Source: Saccharospirillum salsuginis | Lineage (GTDB): Bacteria; Pseudomonadota; Gammaproteobacteria; Pseudomonadales; Natronospirillaceae | Assembly (NCBI RefSeq): GCF_014651855.1 | Contig: NZ_BMXR01000013.1 | Span: 62,001 to 126,000 of the forward strand | Direction of reading: 5' to 3' | DNA: 64,000 nt | Position numbers and translations under genes: made by a program | Shown here: positions 18,169 to 26,849 of the stretch, piece by piece | Layout: each line of letters begins with the position of its first letter | How positions within the stretch are numbered: position 1 is the stretch's first letter | Notes under the pieces: generated by a model | What the model saw: the letters and a program-made list of their open reading frames with translations, nothing else | Databases searched by the model: none | What the model was told of the DNA's origin: nothing

Positions 18169-19080
18169 GTGAAAATCCTGGTTCTCGGGGCCCATGGACA
18201 GGTGGGGACCGCACTGTGTCGATTGTTGACGGCGCGTGAATTCCCGCACCTGGGCTGCGGATCGGACACACTCGATATCACCGATTTCCGTTCGGTCGAG
18301 GAACAACTCGACCGTTTTAAGCCGGATTGCGTGATCAATTGCGAGCTCGTCGGCGACATCGACAGCGCCGAGCGTGACCGCGAGCGCAGCGATAAGGTGC
18401 ATCGCGAGGGCGTGGAGAATCTCGCCCGACTTTGCCATGAACGGGACATCGTCCTGTTTCAACTGTCGACCGACCAGGTCTTCGACGGCACCAAGACCAC
18501 CGCTTACAGCGAGTCCGATACGCCCAATCCGGTCAATGCCTTTGGCCGCAGCCTTTGGGAAGGGGAAGAGGCCATTCGCCGGCTCTGGCACAAGCACATC
18601 ATCCTGCGCACGGCATGGGTGTTCGGTCCGGATGGCGACAACGTGCTCAAACGCATCCTGCGCCAGGCTTCGGAACTGGACGTGGTCCGGGTTCCCAGTG
18701 GCCAGAAAGGGTGTCCGACGCCGGCACTGGATGTCGCGCGGGTCATTATTGCCATATTGGAACAGGTCGGTTGCGACGTGGACCCTCCCTTGTGGGGGAC
18801 CTATCACTACGTCGGCAGCGATGTGACCGACTGGCCCACCTTCGCCGAAACGGTGATCAAGGCGGCGAAGTCCTTTATCGATGTCGAAGCGGAACAGGTC
18901 GAAGCGGTGGATCCCGCTACTTTGGGCGAAACCACTTCCCGGCCCGCGAACACCGAGCTGAGTACGCGCAAGATTCTGTCGACCTTCGGCATCAAGCAAC
19001 AAGCCTGGCGCCGGGGCGTTCAGGATACGTTGAAGGCGCTGTACGAACCGGCCACGGGAACGGGAGAACCGGTTCGGTGA
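18169..19080 (+). CDS. Sugar nucleotide reductase-like protein (RfbD/RmlD superfamily)
   Basis: A 303-aa extended SDR with the N-terminal motif ILVLGAHGQVGTALC, the same fold as dTDP-4-dehydrorhamnose reductase (RmlD). CELVGDIDSAERDRERSDKVHREGVENLARLC and LFQLSTDQVFDGTKTT follow the RmlD plan. The catalytic Tyr-x3-Lys is not evident after PNPVNAFGRSLWEGEEAI, where Tyr is replaced by Phe, so classical reductase activity is doubtful. GTG 18169 is the only reasonable start. Its TGA overlaps the GTG of the next gene, so the two are translationally coupled. Confidence 0.8.
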   Translation: MKILVLGAHGQVGTALCRLLTAREFPHLGCGSDTLDITDFRSVEEQLDRFKPDCVINCELVGDIDSAERDRERSDKVHREGVENLARLCHERDIVLFQLSTDQVFDGTKTTAYSESDTPNPVNAFGRSLWEGEEAIRRLWHKHIILRTAWVFGPDGDNVLKRILRQASELDVVRVPSGQKGCPTPALDVARVIIAILEQVGCDVDPPLWGTYHYVGSDVTDWPTFAETVIKAAKSFIDVEAEQVEAVDPATLGETTSRPANTELSTRKILSTFGIKQQAWRRGVQDTLKALYEPATGTGEPVR

Positions 19081-20297
19081 AATGGCTGGTGCGGCTGTTA
19101 CTGGTTCTGATGTGCCTGACGGGGTTGCTGGCCGGCGGGTTCTGGTGGGCCACGGTACCGGACAGTCAGGTCCCGCGAACCATCATTCCGTTTTCCGATC
19201 TGCGAAAATACCGCCAGTGGATGGAACAGTATCATCCGGCCCGACTCGAGAGCGGTGAGGTCTACGAACTGGCGCTCAGAGAAGACGATGTTCAGAAGCT
19301 GGCCATACTGTTGGCGTCCACGCAGCCGGCACTGGCGCACTCCCAGTTTCGCGCCGACATTCAACCCGACGCCTTGACGCTCGAGCTGTGGTGGCCCACC
19401 CGGGTCTTCGAGCGTTTCCTGCCGGTTTCCCTGGTCTGGCAGCCCGAGGAGCCGTTCCGGGCTCAGTCCTTGACTGTGGCCGGGTTCGGACTGCCCGCAT
19501 CCTGGGTGGATGCGCTCAACGACCGCCTCAACGCCCAGCGACCGGTCGCCGATGCGCGGGCCGTCTGGCAGCAACTGTCGCCGCGAGTGGATTTGCGCGA
19601 TGGCTCCATGACCGTGTCCGTCGAGTGGGGCGATCCGGAGCTGCAGGGCTGGCTCGGTGATTTCGCGCCTTTCTGGGCCGACGGTCGGCAGCGTGAGCGG
19701 TTGCAAGCCGAGGTGCTCTGGCTGGGTGATTGGTTGTCCGATCAGGAAGCCTTTCGCATCCCGCTGCGCCAGGTTCTCAGTGTCATGGTTACCCGGCCGG
19801 ATTTCGACTGGGACCAGGACGCGCCGGTCATGCTCGGTGCTTTGACCTACGCCTCCCTGGGCGAGGTGTCCGGGTTGAAACCCGGTGAAGACCTGCCCGA
19901 ACTTCCCTTCAAGCGTTTTACCCTCCACGGCCGTTACGATCTGGCGCGTCATTTTCTGCTCGCCATGTGGCTGGGCACCCAGATGAGTCCGGACTCGGTG
20001 CTGGAGCTGGCCGTCTACAAGGAATGGTCCGACGCCCTGACCCGCCGTTCCGGGTTCAGCGCCGAAGACATGGTCGCCAACGTGGCCGGACTGGAATTGC
20101 TGCTATGGTTACAGAACAACGGAACCGATTTTCGTAAAGATTTTCTACCGGCGACCGATGATACTCTTATGCCTCCGGCCGAATTCTGGGCCGACTGGCA
20201 GCAGGACGACCGCGGCGAACTGACCGAACGCCAAATCCGCGAATTGGTTCGCGACACCCGGTCCTGGCTCCGGAACAGCCCGTTGTATAGTCCCTGA
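19077..20297 (+). CDS. Membrane-anchored protein of unknown function
   Basis: I do not recognise this 406-aa protein. It starts at GTG 19077, which overlaps the previous stop as GTGA; a longer frame upstream is only a shadow of the preceding gene. One hydrophobic anchor (residues about 4-26, LVRLLLVLMCLTGLLAGGFWW) is followed by a long, Trp- and Asp-rich soluble part, presumably periplasmic. No cysteine lipobox and no enzyme motif are visible. Coupling to the RmlD-like gene suggests a joint role, possibly at the cell envelope. Confidence 0.72.
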   Translation: MKWLVRLLLVLMCLTGLLAGGFWWATVPDSQVPRTIIPFSDLRKYRQWMEQYHPARLESGEVYELALREDDVQKLAILLASTQPALAHSQFRADIQPDALTLELWWPTRVFERFLPVSLVWQPEEPFRAQSLTVAGFGLPASWVDALNDRLNAQRPVADARAVWQQLSPRVDLRDGSMTVSVEWGDPELQGWLGDFAPFWADGRQRERLQAEVLWLGDWLSDQEAFRIPLRQVLSVMVTRPDFDWDQDAPVMLGALTYASLGEVSGLKPGEDLPELPFKRFTLHGRYDLARHFLLAMWLGTQMSPDSVLELAVYKEWSDALTRRSGFSAEDMVANVAGLELLLWLQNNGTDFRKDFLPATDDTLMPPAEFWADWQQDDRGELTERQIRELVRDTRSWLRNSPLYSP

Positions 20298-20384
20298 CGA
20301 CGGCACCGGGAGCGAAGAAGCCACAATCATCATGCACGTGTCCGCCCGGTCCAGGTGCGGGCGCCAACGAAAAGGTGTCTGGCC

Positions 20385-21053
20385 ATGGCCAGTGTTGAAT
20401 TCAGCAAGTTGCGTCTTCCCGTCGGCTTCAACCTGAAGCTGGAAGTGGAAGGTGACGAAGGTAAACGCTACAACAGCCATCTCCTCGGCTACATTCCCGG
20501 CCGTTCCGTTATGGTCACCACGCCCATGTTGAGCGAAAACCGGCCTTTGCTGATTCGCAAGGAACAGGCGCTGGTCGTACGATTTTTCTCCAACAAGAGC
20601 GCCTGCGCCTTTCGCAGCCAGGTCACGCACCTGTGCACTTACCCGATCCATTACCTGCATCTGCAATGGCCGGGCCGGGTGGAAGCCGGCGAGGTCCGCA
20701 ATGCCGAGCGGGTGCTGGCCAACCTGCAGGTGTCCATCGTCAATCAGTCCGATTCGGACATCGAACGCGGTTTCGGCGCCATTGTCGACCTCTCCACCAC
20801 CGGTGCCCGACTGGAAACCCTTCAGCCGATGGGACAACCCGGGGATGTGCTGCTGCTGAACGGCAAGGTCACGGTCGGACACGTCACCCGGGTCATTTCC
20901 ATCGAAGCCCAGATCCGAGCGGAATTGGATCGCTTCGAACTCAACAATTCCATCGCCGCCTACGGCATCGAATTCAAATTCGTCTCCGACATCGATTTTC
21001 TAGCGCTCCAGGCTTACGTCAACGCTCAAATTGCCCGGGGTGCTGAGAGGTAG
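20385..21053 (+). CDS. PilZ-domain protein, YcgR-like flagellar brake architecture
   Basis: A 222-aa cytoplasmic c-di-GMP receptor candidate. The N-terminal half (LRLPVGFNLKLEVEG...) fits the YcgR-type PilZN domain and the C-terminal half is PilZ. Both ligand motifs are present: RxxxR in VRNAERVLA and D-x-S-x-x-G in VDLSTTGARLE. YcgR proteins bind c-di-GMP and slow the flagellar motor or act on other targets. ATG 20385 after AAAGGTG is preferred over the upstream in-frame ATG at 20355. It is the second c-di-GMP-related locus in the window besides the FIST/GGDEF-EAL pair. Confidence 0.85.
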   Translation: MASVEFSKLRLPVGFNLKLEVEGDEGKRYNSHLLGYIPGRSVMVTTPMLSENRPLLIRKEQALVVRFFSNKSACAFRSQVTHLCTYPIHYLHLQWPGRVEAGEVRNAERVLANLQVSIVNQSDSDIERGFGAIVDLSTTGARLETLQPMGQPGDVLLLNGKVTVGHVTRVISIEAQIRAELDRFELNNSIAAYGIEFKFVSDIDFLALQAYVNAQIARGAER

Positions 21054-21090
21054 ATTCGGTGGTTGGTTTTACTCGACCCGGTTATATTTC

Positions 21091-21180
21091 GTGCCAGGAA
21101 CCCGCGAGGCGAAGGTGGGGTATGCTCTTCCGGGGACCGCCGTGAATACATCCCTGTATCAGTCGGCGCGGGTTCCTGGC
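21091..21180 (-). repeat. GGA-hairpin repeat, copy 6 (internally deleted)
   Basis: A shortened copy: the left end GTGCCAGGAACCCGC and right end GCGGGTTCCTGGC are perfect 13-bp complements. The first inner hairpin and one arm are missing. The retained hairpin reads ATACAGGGATGTAT on the minus strand, a perfect fit to the CsrA SELEX consensus RUACARGGAUGU. It lies between the convergent pilZ and ispB 3' ends, in the sense of ispB. Confidence 0.75.
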
Positions 21181-21204
21181 GAGGAAGATTAACGAACTAC
21201 GGTA

Positions 21205-22173
21205 CTAACTGTCCCGGGCCACTGCCAGCCCCGTCAGGGCACTTAAGGCGGCCTTGTAGTCGGAGTCGGGGAAGGTGTCCAGTTGGGCCAGGGCCAGGTT
21301 GGCGTGTTCGAGCGCCTTGTCCCGGACATAATCGATGGAGCCGCAGCGATGCACGATGTCGACGATGGCTTCGAGCTCGTCCAGGCCGCCCTTGCGAACC
21401 GCTTTGCGAATCAGCTTGGCGTCTTCGGCCGGAGCGGTGGCCATGGCGTGAATCAGCGGCAGGGTGGGCTTGCCTTCGGCCAGGTCGTCGCCGACGTTCT
21501 TGCCCAGTTTCGAAGAATCGCCGTCGTAATCCAGCACGTCGTCAATCAACTGGAACGCCAGACCCAGGTTCAAGCCGTATTCCGCCAGTTTCCCGGCCTG
21601 CGCCGGGTCGGCACCCGAGAGCAGGGCCGCCGTCTCGCTGGATGCCTGGAACAACACCGCGGTCTTGCCCTTGATCACATCCATGTACTGCGCCTCGGTC
21701 GCACCCGGGTTGCGCACGTTCATCAACTGCATCACCTCGCCCTCGGCGATGGTGCGGGTGGCGACGGCGAGACGGTTCATGACCGGCATCTGACCGATGT
21801 CGACCAACAGCTCGAAGGCGCGGGCGTATAGGAAGTCACCGACCAGGACGCTCGGAGCATTACCCCATTTGGCGTTGGCCGTGGGGCGGCCGCGACGCAA
21901 GTCCGACGTATCGACCACGTCGTCGTGGAGCAGGGTGGCGGTGTGGAGGAACTCGATGACCGTGGCCAGCTTGTGATGGCGCTCGTCGATCGAACCGCAC
22001 AGACCGCCGCTGAGCAGCGCCAGCAGCGGGCGTAGGCGCTTGCCGCCGCTGCTGATGATGTAGTCGGCGATTTTTTCGACCAGGGGAACCCGGGATTCGA
22101 GTTGGTCGAGTATGGTGCGATTGACGGCCGCGAAATCATCGGCAACGGTGGCAAAAACGGCTTTCTGGTCCAT
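21205..22173 (-). CDS. ispB: Octaprenyl diphosphate synthase
   Basis: A trans-prenyltransferase (322 aa, family length) that builds the quinone side chain from isopentenyl diphosphate units in the cytoplasm. The first aspartate-rich motif is in LLHDDVVDTSDLRRG (about 84-98) and the second in FQLIDDVLDYDGDS (about 212-225); the GGKRLRP substrate loop is near residue 44. It is divergent from rplU, the conserved ispB/rplU arrangement of Gammaproteobacteria. Confidence 0.96.
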   Translation of the reverse strand: MDQKAVFATVADDFAAVNRTILDQLESRVPLVEKIADYIISSGGKRLRPLLALLSGGLCGSIDERHHKLATVIEFLHTATLLHDDVVDTSDLRRGRPTANAKWGNAPSVLVGDFLYARAFELLVDIGQMPVMNRLAVATRTIAEGEVMQLMNVRNPGATEAQYMDVIKGKTAVLFQASSETAALLSGADPAQAGKLAEYGLNLGLAFQLIDDVLDYDGDSSKLGKNVGDDLAEGKPTLPLIHAMATAPAEDAKLIRKAVRKGGLDELEAIVDIVHRCGSIDYVRDKALEHANLALAQLDTFPDSDYKAALSALTGLAVARDS

Positions 22174-22253
22174 TCGGGCTGGCTTTCTGGGAAACGTCAG
22201 CGGGGGATGCTAGGTAGCGCCCCACCCCGTGTCAAGGCAAGGTGACCAGGGGC

Positions 22254-22282
22254 TTGCGCGCAAAGCGGTAAATCCGTAGAAT
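22254..22282 (+). promoter_or_regulatory. Sigma-70 promoter for rplU-rpmA
   Basis: TTGCGC (22254-22259) and TAGAAT (22277-22282) are separated by exactly 17 nt. The predicted start of transcription is near 22289, which leaves a leader of about 120 nt before rplU. A leader of this kind is usual for ribosomal protein operons; I see no clear attenuator in it. Confidence 0.6.
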
Positions 22283-22411
22283 TGCGCGCCCTGACCGATC
22301 CGCTTCATTCCCTGTTATAGGGTGCTCCCAGCGTAGGCGTTGCCTTTAGAGGCAGGTTAAGTAATGAAACCGTGCGGGTCGACCAAGCCAACTTGATGGA
22401 ATAGAGACATT

Positions 22412-22723
22412 ATGTACGCTGTAATCGTAAGTGGCGGTAAGCAATACCGCGTCAGCGAAGGCGACAAGCTGAAGCTCGAAAAAATTGAAGCCGAAACCGG
22501 TGCCAGCATCGATTTCGACAAAGTCCTGCTGGTCGTTGACGGTGAGAAGGTCAACGTCGGTGCTCCGGAAGTGAAAGGCGCCAAGGTCACCGCCGAGGTG
22601 GTCACTCACGGTCGTCACAAGAAAGTGAAGATCCTGAAGTTCAAGCGTCGTAAGCACCACATGAAGCAGATGGGCCACCGTCAGTGGTTCACCGAAGTTA
22701 AGATCACTGGCATTTCTGCCTGA
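22412..22723 (+). CDS. rplU: 50S ribosomal protein L21
   Basis: A 103-aa ribosomal protein that binds 23S rRNA in the large subunit. MYAVIVSGGKQYRVSEGDKLKLEKI and the C-terminal GHRQWFTEVKITGI are canonical. It is the first gene of rplU-rpmA, with 34 nt to rpmA. Length matches E. coli L21 (103 aa). Confidence 0.98.
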   Translation: MYAVIVSGGKQYRVSEGDKLKLEKIEAETGASIDFDKVLLVVDGEKVNVGAPEVKGAKVTAEVVTHGRHKKVKILKFKRRKHHMKQMGHRQWFTEVKITGISA

Positions 22724-22757
22724 TTACGAACATTTACAGGATTAACGGAGACTCACC

Positions 22758-23012
22758 ATGGCTCACAAAAAAGCAGGCGGTAGTACTCGCAACGGTCGCG
22801 ATTCGGAAAGTAAACGCTTAGGCGTCAAGGCCTTCGGTGGCCAAGCCGTTTCCGCCGGCAGCATCATCGTTCGCCAGCGTGGCACTCGCTTCCACCCGGG
22901 ACTGAACGTCGGCATCGGCAAGGACCACACCTTGTTCGCCAAGTCCGACGGTAAAGTGGAATTTGTCACCAAGGGCGACAAGAACCGCAAGTTTGTGAAC
23001 ATCGTAGCCTGA
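22758..23012 (+). CDS. rpmA: 50S ribosomal protein L27
   Basis: L27 (84 aa) reaches the peptidyl-transferase centre with its N-terminus (AHKKAGGSTRNGRDS after Met removal). The remainder, GQAVSAGSIIVRQRGTRFHPG, is diagnostic. GGAG precedes the ATG. An intrinsic terminator follows, so obgE downstream has its own transcription or relies on read-through. Confidence 0.98.
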   Translation: MAHKKAGGSTRNGRDSESKRLGVKAFGGQAVSAGSIIVRQRGTRFHPGLNVGIGKDHTLFAKSDGKVEFVTKGDKNRKFVNIVA

Positions 23013-23037
23013 TCGGCTCTTTGACATAAACTTTCGA

Positions 23038-23064
23038 AAAGCCCTGCTCTGCAGGGCTTTTTTG
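23038..23064 (+). terminator. Intrinsic terminator after rpmA
   Basis: AGCCCTGC-TCT-GCAGGGCT forms an 8-bp stem with a 3-nt loop, preceded by A's and followed by a T run ending near 23063. This is a textbook Rho-independent terminator. Confidence 0.9.
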
Positions 23065-23095
23065 TATAATCAGCATACCAAGATCGCTGAAGCGT

Positions 23096-23226
23096 GGTGC
23101 CAGAAGCCCGCACCGGCTGCCGGGTATGCTCCTCCAGGGTCGGCGTTAACCCATCCATGGGGCCTGGACCGCAGCATCCCTGCTGCGAACCACCCTGGAT
23201 GAGCATACCCGGCAGCCGGCGCTAAC
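23096..23226 (-). repeat. GGA-hairpin repeat, copy 7
   Basis: GGTGCCAGAAGCCCGC opens the copy; arms 23112-23139 and 23193-23220 pair at 26 of 28 positions, one exception being a G-U pair on the minus strand. Minus-strand hairpins are GCAGCAGGGATGCTGC and CCCATGGATGGG-like. It lies between the rpmA terminator and obgE and is antisense to both. Its outer arm (GCATACCCGGCAGCCGGC) is shared with copy 2. Confidence 0.86.
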
Positions 23227-23274
23227 CGCCGAGCAAAGCTCAACCTTGTTCATTGCCATCCAGAGGCCATCCCC

Positions 23275-24468
23275 ATGAAGTTTGTAGACGAAGCCACCAT
23301 TAGCATAGAAGCCGGTAAAGGCGGTAATGGCTGCGTCAGTTTCCATCGCGAGAAATTCGTTGAAAAGGGCGGTCCGGATGGCGGTGACGGCGGTCACGGC
23401 GGCAGTGTCTGGGTCAAGGCGGACGAGAACGTCAACACCCTGATCGACTACCGGTACACCCGCCGCTATAAAGCCGAAAACGGCGAACCCGGCAAAGGCC
23501 GTGACATGACCGGCAAAGGCGGCAAAGACATCACCCTCGTTGTCCCCGTCGGGACTACCGTGATCGACGAAGACACCGAGGAAGTCCTGGCCGACCTGCG
23601 CCAGCACGGCGACCAGGTCAAGATCGCCCAGGGCGGTCGTCGCGGTGTCGGCAACACCCGTTTCAAATCCAGCACCAACCGGGCACCTCGTCAGTTCACC
23701 AAAGGCACGCCCGGCGAAAGCCGCAACCTGCGCCTGGAACTCAAGGTCCTGGCCGACGTCGGCCTGCTCGGTTTGCCTAACGCCGGTAAATCGACCCTGA
23801 TCCGCGCCGTCAGCGCCGCAAAACCCAAGGTGGCCGACTACCCCTTCACCACCATGGTACCCAACCTGGGCGTGGTACGTGTCGACAGCCTGCGTTCCTT
23901 CGTCATGGCCGACATACCGGGCCTGATCGAAGGCGCTTCCGATGGCGCCGGTCTCGGCATCCGCTTCCTAAAGCACCTGGTCCGCACCCGGGTTCTGTTG
24001 CACGTCGTCGATCTATACCCGTTCGATGAGACTAGCCCGGCCGACAACGCCCTGGCCATCGCCAACGAATTGGAACAATTCAGTCCGGCGCTGGCCCAGC
24101 GCGAGCGCTGGCTGGTGCTGAACAAGATCGACATGGTGCCTGAAGAAGAACGCCAGGAGCGCATCGACAGCGTGATCCAGGCCCTCGAATGGGAAGGCCC
24201 GGTCTATGTCGTCTCCGCCCTGGCGAATGAAGGCACATCGAAACTGGTCCAGGACCTGATGACCTGGCTGGAAGAATCGAAAGCGGCCCTGGCCGAGGAC
24301 GAAGCCTTGCTGGAGGCCGATGCGGCCCATCGCGACCAGGTGGAGCAGGAAGCCCGCGAACGCATTCGTACGCTGTCGGAACGTCGCAAACACGCACGCA
24401 AAGTCGAGCGTGATGACGATAATGACGACGACGATGATCACGACGTAGAGATCGTTTACGCGCCTTAG
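23275..24468 (+). CDS. obgE: Obg-family GTPase ObgE/CgtA
   Basis: An essential ribosome-associated GTPase acting in 50S assembly and stress control. The glycine-rich Obg fold spans about residues 1-158 (GGKGGNGCVSFHREK...). The G domain follows, with P-loop GLPNAGKST, switch II DIPGLIEGAS and specificity motif NKIDMV. The tail after residue 370 is highly acidic (RDDDNDDDDDHDVEIVYAP), as in E. coli ObgE. 397 aa is close to the 390 aa of E. coli. It normally belongs to the rplU-rpmA-obgE cluster; here a terminator and a repeat separate it. Confidence 0.97.
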   Translation: MKFVDEATISIEAGKGGNGCVSFHREKFVEKGGPDGGDGGHGGSVWVKADENVNTLIDYRYTRRYKAENGEPGKGRDMTGKGGKDITLVVPVGTTVIDEDTEEVLADLRQHGDQVKIAQGGRRGVGNTRFKSSTNRAPRQFTKGTPGESRNLRLELKVLADVGLLGLPNAGKSTLIRAVSAAKPKVADYPFTTMVPNLGVVRVDSLRSFVMADIPGLIEGASDGAGLGIRFLKHLVRTRVLLHVVDLYPFDETSPADNALAIANELEQFSPALAQRERWLVLNKIDMVPEEERQERIDSVIQALEWEGPVYVVSALANEGTSKLVQDLMTWLEESKAALAEDEALLEADAAHRDQVEQEARERIRTLSERRKHARKVERDDDNDDDDDHDVEIVYAP

Positions 24469-24500
24469 AGGCTTCAGTTGGGTTTTGCTGGGCTGGCGGT

Positions 24501-24639
24501 GGTGCCGGGAATCCGCGAGAGGTGGTGGGGTTCCCCGCCGGGGTCGCCGTTTATACATCCATGTAGGCTAGGCCGCAGCATCCCTGCTGCGGACTTCCCC
24601 GGAGGGGAGCCCCACCACCCCTCGCTAGTCAACGGTGCC
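24501..24639 (-). repeat. GGA-hairpin repeat, copy 8 (paired with copy 9)
   Basis: It starts GGTGCCGGGAATCCGCG; the arms flanking the centre pair over about 27 nt with one wobble. On the minus strand the hairpins are CCGCAGCAGGGATGCTGCGG and TACATGGATGTA, the latter an exact ACANGGANGU match. It lies after obgE and is antisense to it. Confidence 0.85.
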
Positions 24640-24706
24640 AATTCCGTCCGTCAGTAAGACAAGCATTGTGCACTTTGTGGTTGTGATTAGGGCGGTGGCG
24701 ATGATA

Positions 24707-24836
24707 GCTAGCCACAGGTGTTCGGGTGCCCTCCGACGGACGTCGGCCCGCAGGGATGCGGGCCGTCGAGCTTACATGGAAGTACTTGCAGCGGTCCGTC
24801 TGAGGGCATCCGGGCGCCTGGGGCGGGTTAAAACCC
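24707..24836 (+). repeat. GGA-hairpin repeat, copy 9 (paired with copy 8)
   Basis: Arms 24715-24740 and 24795-24820 pair at 21 of 26 positions plus four G-U pairs on the + strand, with one true mismatch. Inner hairpins are CGGCCCGCAGGGATGCGGGC(CG) and TACATGGAAGTA (exact ACANGGANGU). It is sense to proB and inverted with respect to copy 8. Confidence 0.85.
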
Positions 24837-24895
24837 CAAAGTAGTACCGTGACTCGACCAACCACCGAACCATGAGAGAATAGAAGGAAAGTAGA

Positions 24896-26026
24896 GTGTC
24901 CGAGGCCGTTAGACATACCGCCCTGACCGAGGGGAAACGTTGGGTTGTGAAGATAGGGTCGGCCCTGTTGACCAATGACGGCAAAGGGTTGGACCTGATG
25001 CGGATTCATCAGTGGGTCAGCCAGATCGCCGCGCTGAGAGAACAGGGCGTCGAAGTCGTCCTCGTCTCTTCCGGCGCCGTCGCCGCGGGTTTGAGCCGCC
25101 TCGGCTGGACCACACGTCCCGAATCCATGGAATTACTCCAGGCCGCCGCCGCCGTCGGACAGACCAAACTCGTCCAGACCTACGAAGACCTCTTCCAGCA
25201 ATACGACTGCCACACCGCCCAGATCCTGCTGACCCACGAAGACCTGTCCGACCGGCGCCGCTACCTCAACGCCCGCAGCACCCTGCGAACCCTGCTGACG
25301 CTGCCCGTCATCCCCATCGTCAACGAAAACGACACCGTCGTCACCGACGAAATCCGCTTCGGCGACAACGACACCCTCGGCGCCCTCGTCGCCAACCTGG
25401 TCGAAGCCGATGCCCTCATCCTGCTCACCGACCAGGACGGCCTCTTCAACGCCGACCCGCGCAGCAATCCCGACGCCCAACTCATTCGCCAGGCCAAAGC
25501 CACCGACCCCGACATCAAAGCCGTCGCCGGTGGCGGTGGTGCTCTCGGACGTGGTGGCATGGCCACCAAAGTCCGCGCTGCCAGCCTCGCCTCGCGCAGC
25601 GGCGCCGTCACCGTCATCGCCGGAGGGCGCAACGACCACGTCCTCACCCGACTGCGCGCTGGCGAACAGCTCGGCACCGAACTCGTTCCCGACCTCGAAC
25701 CGCTCGCCGCCCGCAAACAATGGCTCGCCGGCCACCTCCAGACCAAAGGCGAACTCACCCTCGACGCCGGGGCCCGTAAAGCCCTGACCGAACAGGGCAA
25801 GAGCCTCCTCGCCGTCGGTGTGTTGGCCGCCAAAGGCCGGTTCCAGCGTGGCGAGTGCGTGTCCCTGGTCGACGAAAACGGTGTTCTGCTCGGCCGCGGA
25901 CTCTGCAACTACGACAGCGACGATGCCCAAAAAATCCTGCGCCAGCCTTCCCAGACCTTCGAATCGATTTTAGGCTTTATGGCCGAGCCGGAGTTGGTGC
26001 ATCGAGATAATTTGGTGCTGCTGTAA
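24896..26026 (+). CDS. proB: Glutamate 5-kinase
   Basis: ProB phosphorylates glutamate, the first step of proline synthesis, in the cytoplasm; proline is also an osmoprotectant. The amino-acid kinase domain (about 1-260) shows KRWVVKIGSALLTN, LVSSGAVAAGLSRLG, and NENDTVVTDEIRFGDNDTLGALVANL. A PUA domain (about 280-370) completes the 376 aa, as in E. coli (367 aa). The start is GTG 24896 with AAGGAAAG upstream. The obgE-proB neighbourhood is common in Pseudomonas relatives. The gene is unusually C-rich at third positions, which creates long shadow frames. Confidence 0.96.
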   Translation: MSEAVRHTALTEGKRWVVKIGSALLTNDGKGLDLMRIHQWVSQIAALREQGVEVVLVSSGAVAAGLSRLGWTTRPESMELLQAAAAVGQTKLVQTYEDLFQQYDCHTAQILLTHEDLSDRRRYLNARSTLRTLLTLPVIPIVNENDTVVTDEIRFGDNDTLGALVANLVEADALILLTDQDGLFNADPRSNPDAQLIRQAKATDPDIKAVAGGGGALGRGGMATKVRAASLASRSGAVTVIAGGRNDHVLTRLRAGEQLGTELVPDLEPLAARKQWLAGHLQTKGELTLDAGARKALTEQGKSLLAVGVLAAKGRFQRGECVSLVDENGVLLGRGLCNYDSDDAQKILRQPSQTFESILGFMAEPELVHRDNLVLL

Positions 26027-26051
26027 CCATAGTCGAAGTGGGAGTTGGCAA

Positions 26052-26180
26052 GGTACCAAGCGCCCAAGGTGGGGGATGGCTGTTTCGGGGATGTCGGCAG
26101 CCAGGATGGCTGCCGTCAAGCCCCCATGGATGGGTTTACGGCGACCCCTAAACAGCCATCCCCCACCTTGGGTGCGGACC
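26052..26180 (+). repeat. GGA-hairpin repeat, copy 10
   Basis: Arms 26063-26090 and 26145-26172 pair at 27 of 28 positions. The inner hairpins are CGGCAGCCAGGATGGCTGCC(G) and CCCATGGATGGG. It lies between proB and tag on the sense strand. An ORF that appears to extend tag upstream across it is an artefact of the open frame through the repeat. Confidence 0.88.
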
Positions 26181-26227
26181 ATAGGCTTAATAAACAATTC
26201 AGCCACAGTAATGAGGAGCCAAGGAAC

Positions 26228-26812
26228 ATGAAACGGTGTGATTGGTGTGGGGATGACCCGCTGTATCAGGCGTATCACGATCAGGTCTGGGGTCGCCCGG
26301 TTACCGACCCGCTCGATCTCTTCGCCAAACTCTGCCTCGACGGACAGCAGGCTGGCCTCAGTTGGATCACCATCCTCAGAAAACAACCGGCCTACTACGA
26401 CGCCTTCGCCCAGTTCGATCCCCATGCTCTGGTCCGCTACACAGACAAAGACATGGAACGCTGCCTGAGCAACCCCGGCATTGTCCGCAACCGCCTCAAG
26501 GTCCAGTCCATCGTCCGCAACGCCCGAGCCTACGTCGCCATGGTCGACGCCGGTGAAGACTTCAGTCCCTTTCTCTGGTCCTTTGTCGATGGTCGTCCCA
26601 TCATCAACGAATGGCGTTCCATGAGCGAAATCCCTGTGACAACGCCTGAAAGCGAAGCCATGTCCAAAGCGCTGAAGAAACGCGGCTTCAACTTCGTCGG
26701 CCCGACCATCTGTTACGCCTTCATGCAGGCCACCGGCTTGGTGCTCGACCACGTCATCGACTGCCACTGCTACGACGAATGCCACACCCTGGCTGAAAAT
26801 ACTGTTCTTTGA
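26228..26812 (+). CDS. tag: DNA-3-methyladenine glycosylase I
   Basis: Tag removes 3-methyladenine from alkylated DNA, starting base-excision repair. The 194-aa protein begins MKRCDWCGDDPLYQAYHDQVWG, with the zinc-binding cysteines at the N-terminus, and has the QQAGLSWITILRK and FNFVGPTICYAFMQATG segments of the family; HCYDEC supplies further zinc ligands near the C-terminus. AAGGAAC precedes ATG 26228. The longer in-frame start near 26045 lies in a repeat and is rejected. Confidence 0.95.
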   Translation: MKRCDWCGDDPLYQAYHDQVWGRPVTDPLDLFAKLCLDGQQAGLSWITILRKQPAYYDAFAQFDPHALVRYTDKDMERCLSNPGIVRNRLKVQSIVRNARAYVAMVDAGEDFSPFLWSFVDGRPIINEWRSMSEIPVTTPESEAMSKALKKRGFNFVGPTICYAFMQATGLVLDHVIDCHCYDECHTLAENTVL

Positions 26813-26849
26813 AACTTGAAAAACGTAGTTCTGAGTTCGCCGATTGGAC

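Noticed and set aside
18555..19076. Upstream extension of the unknown 406-aa protein
   Set aside because: The segment translates the RmlD-like gene in another frame; the GTGA overlap at 19077 is the natural start.
24350..24468. Acidic Asp-run tail of ObgE as an oddity
   Set aside because: E. coli ObgE also ends in an acidic tail; it is normal for the family.
25012..25779. Arg/Pro-rich 255-codon frame inside proB
   Set aside because: Shadow of the C-rich third positions of proB; no ribosome site and no domain.
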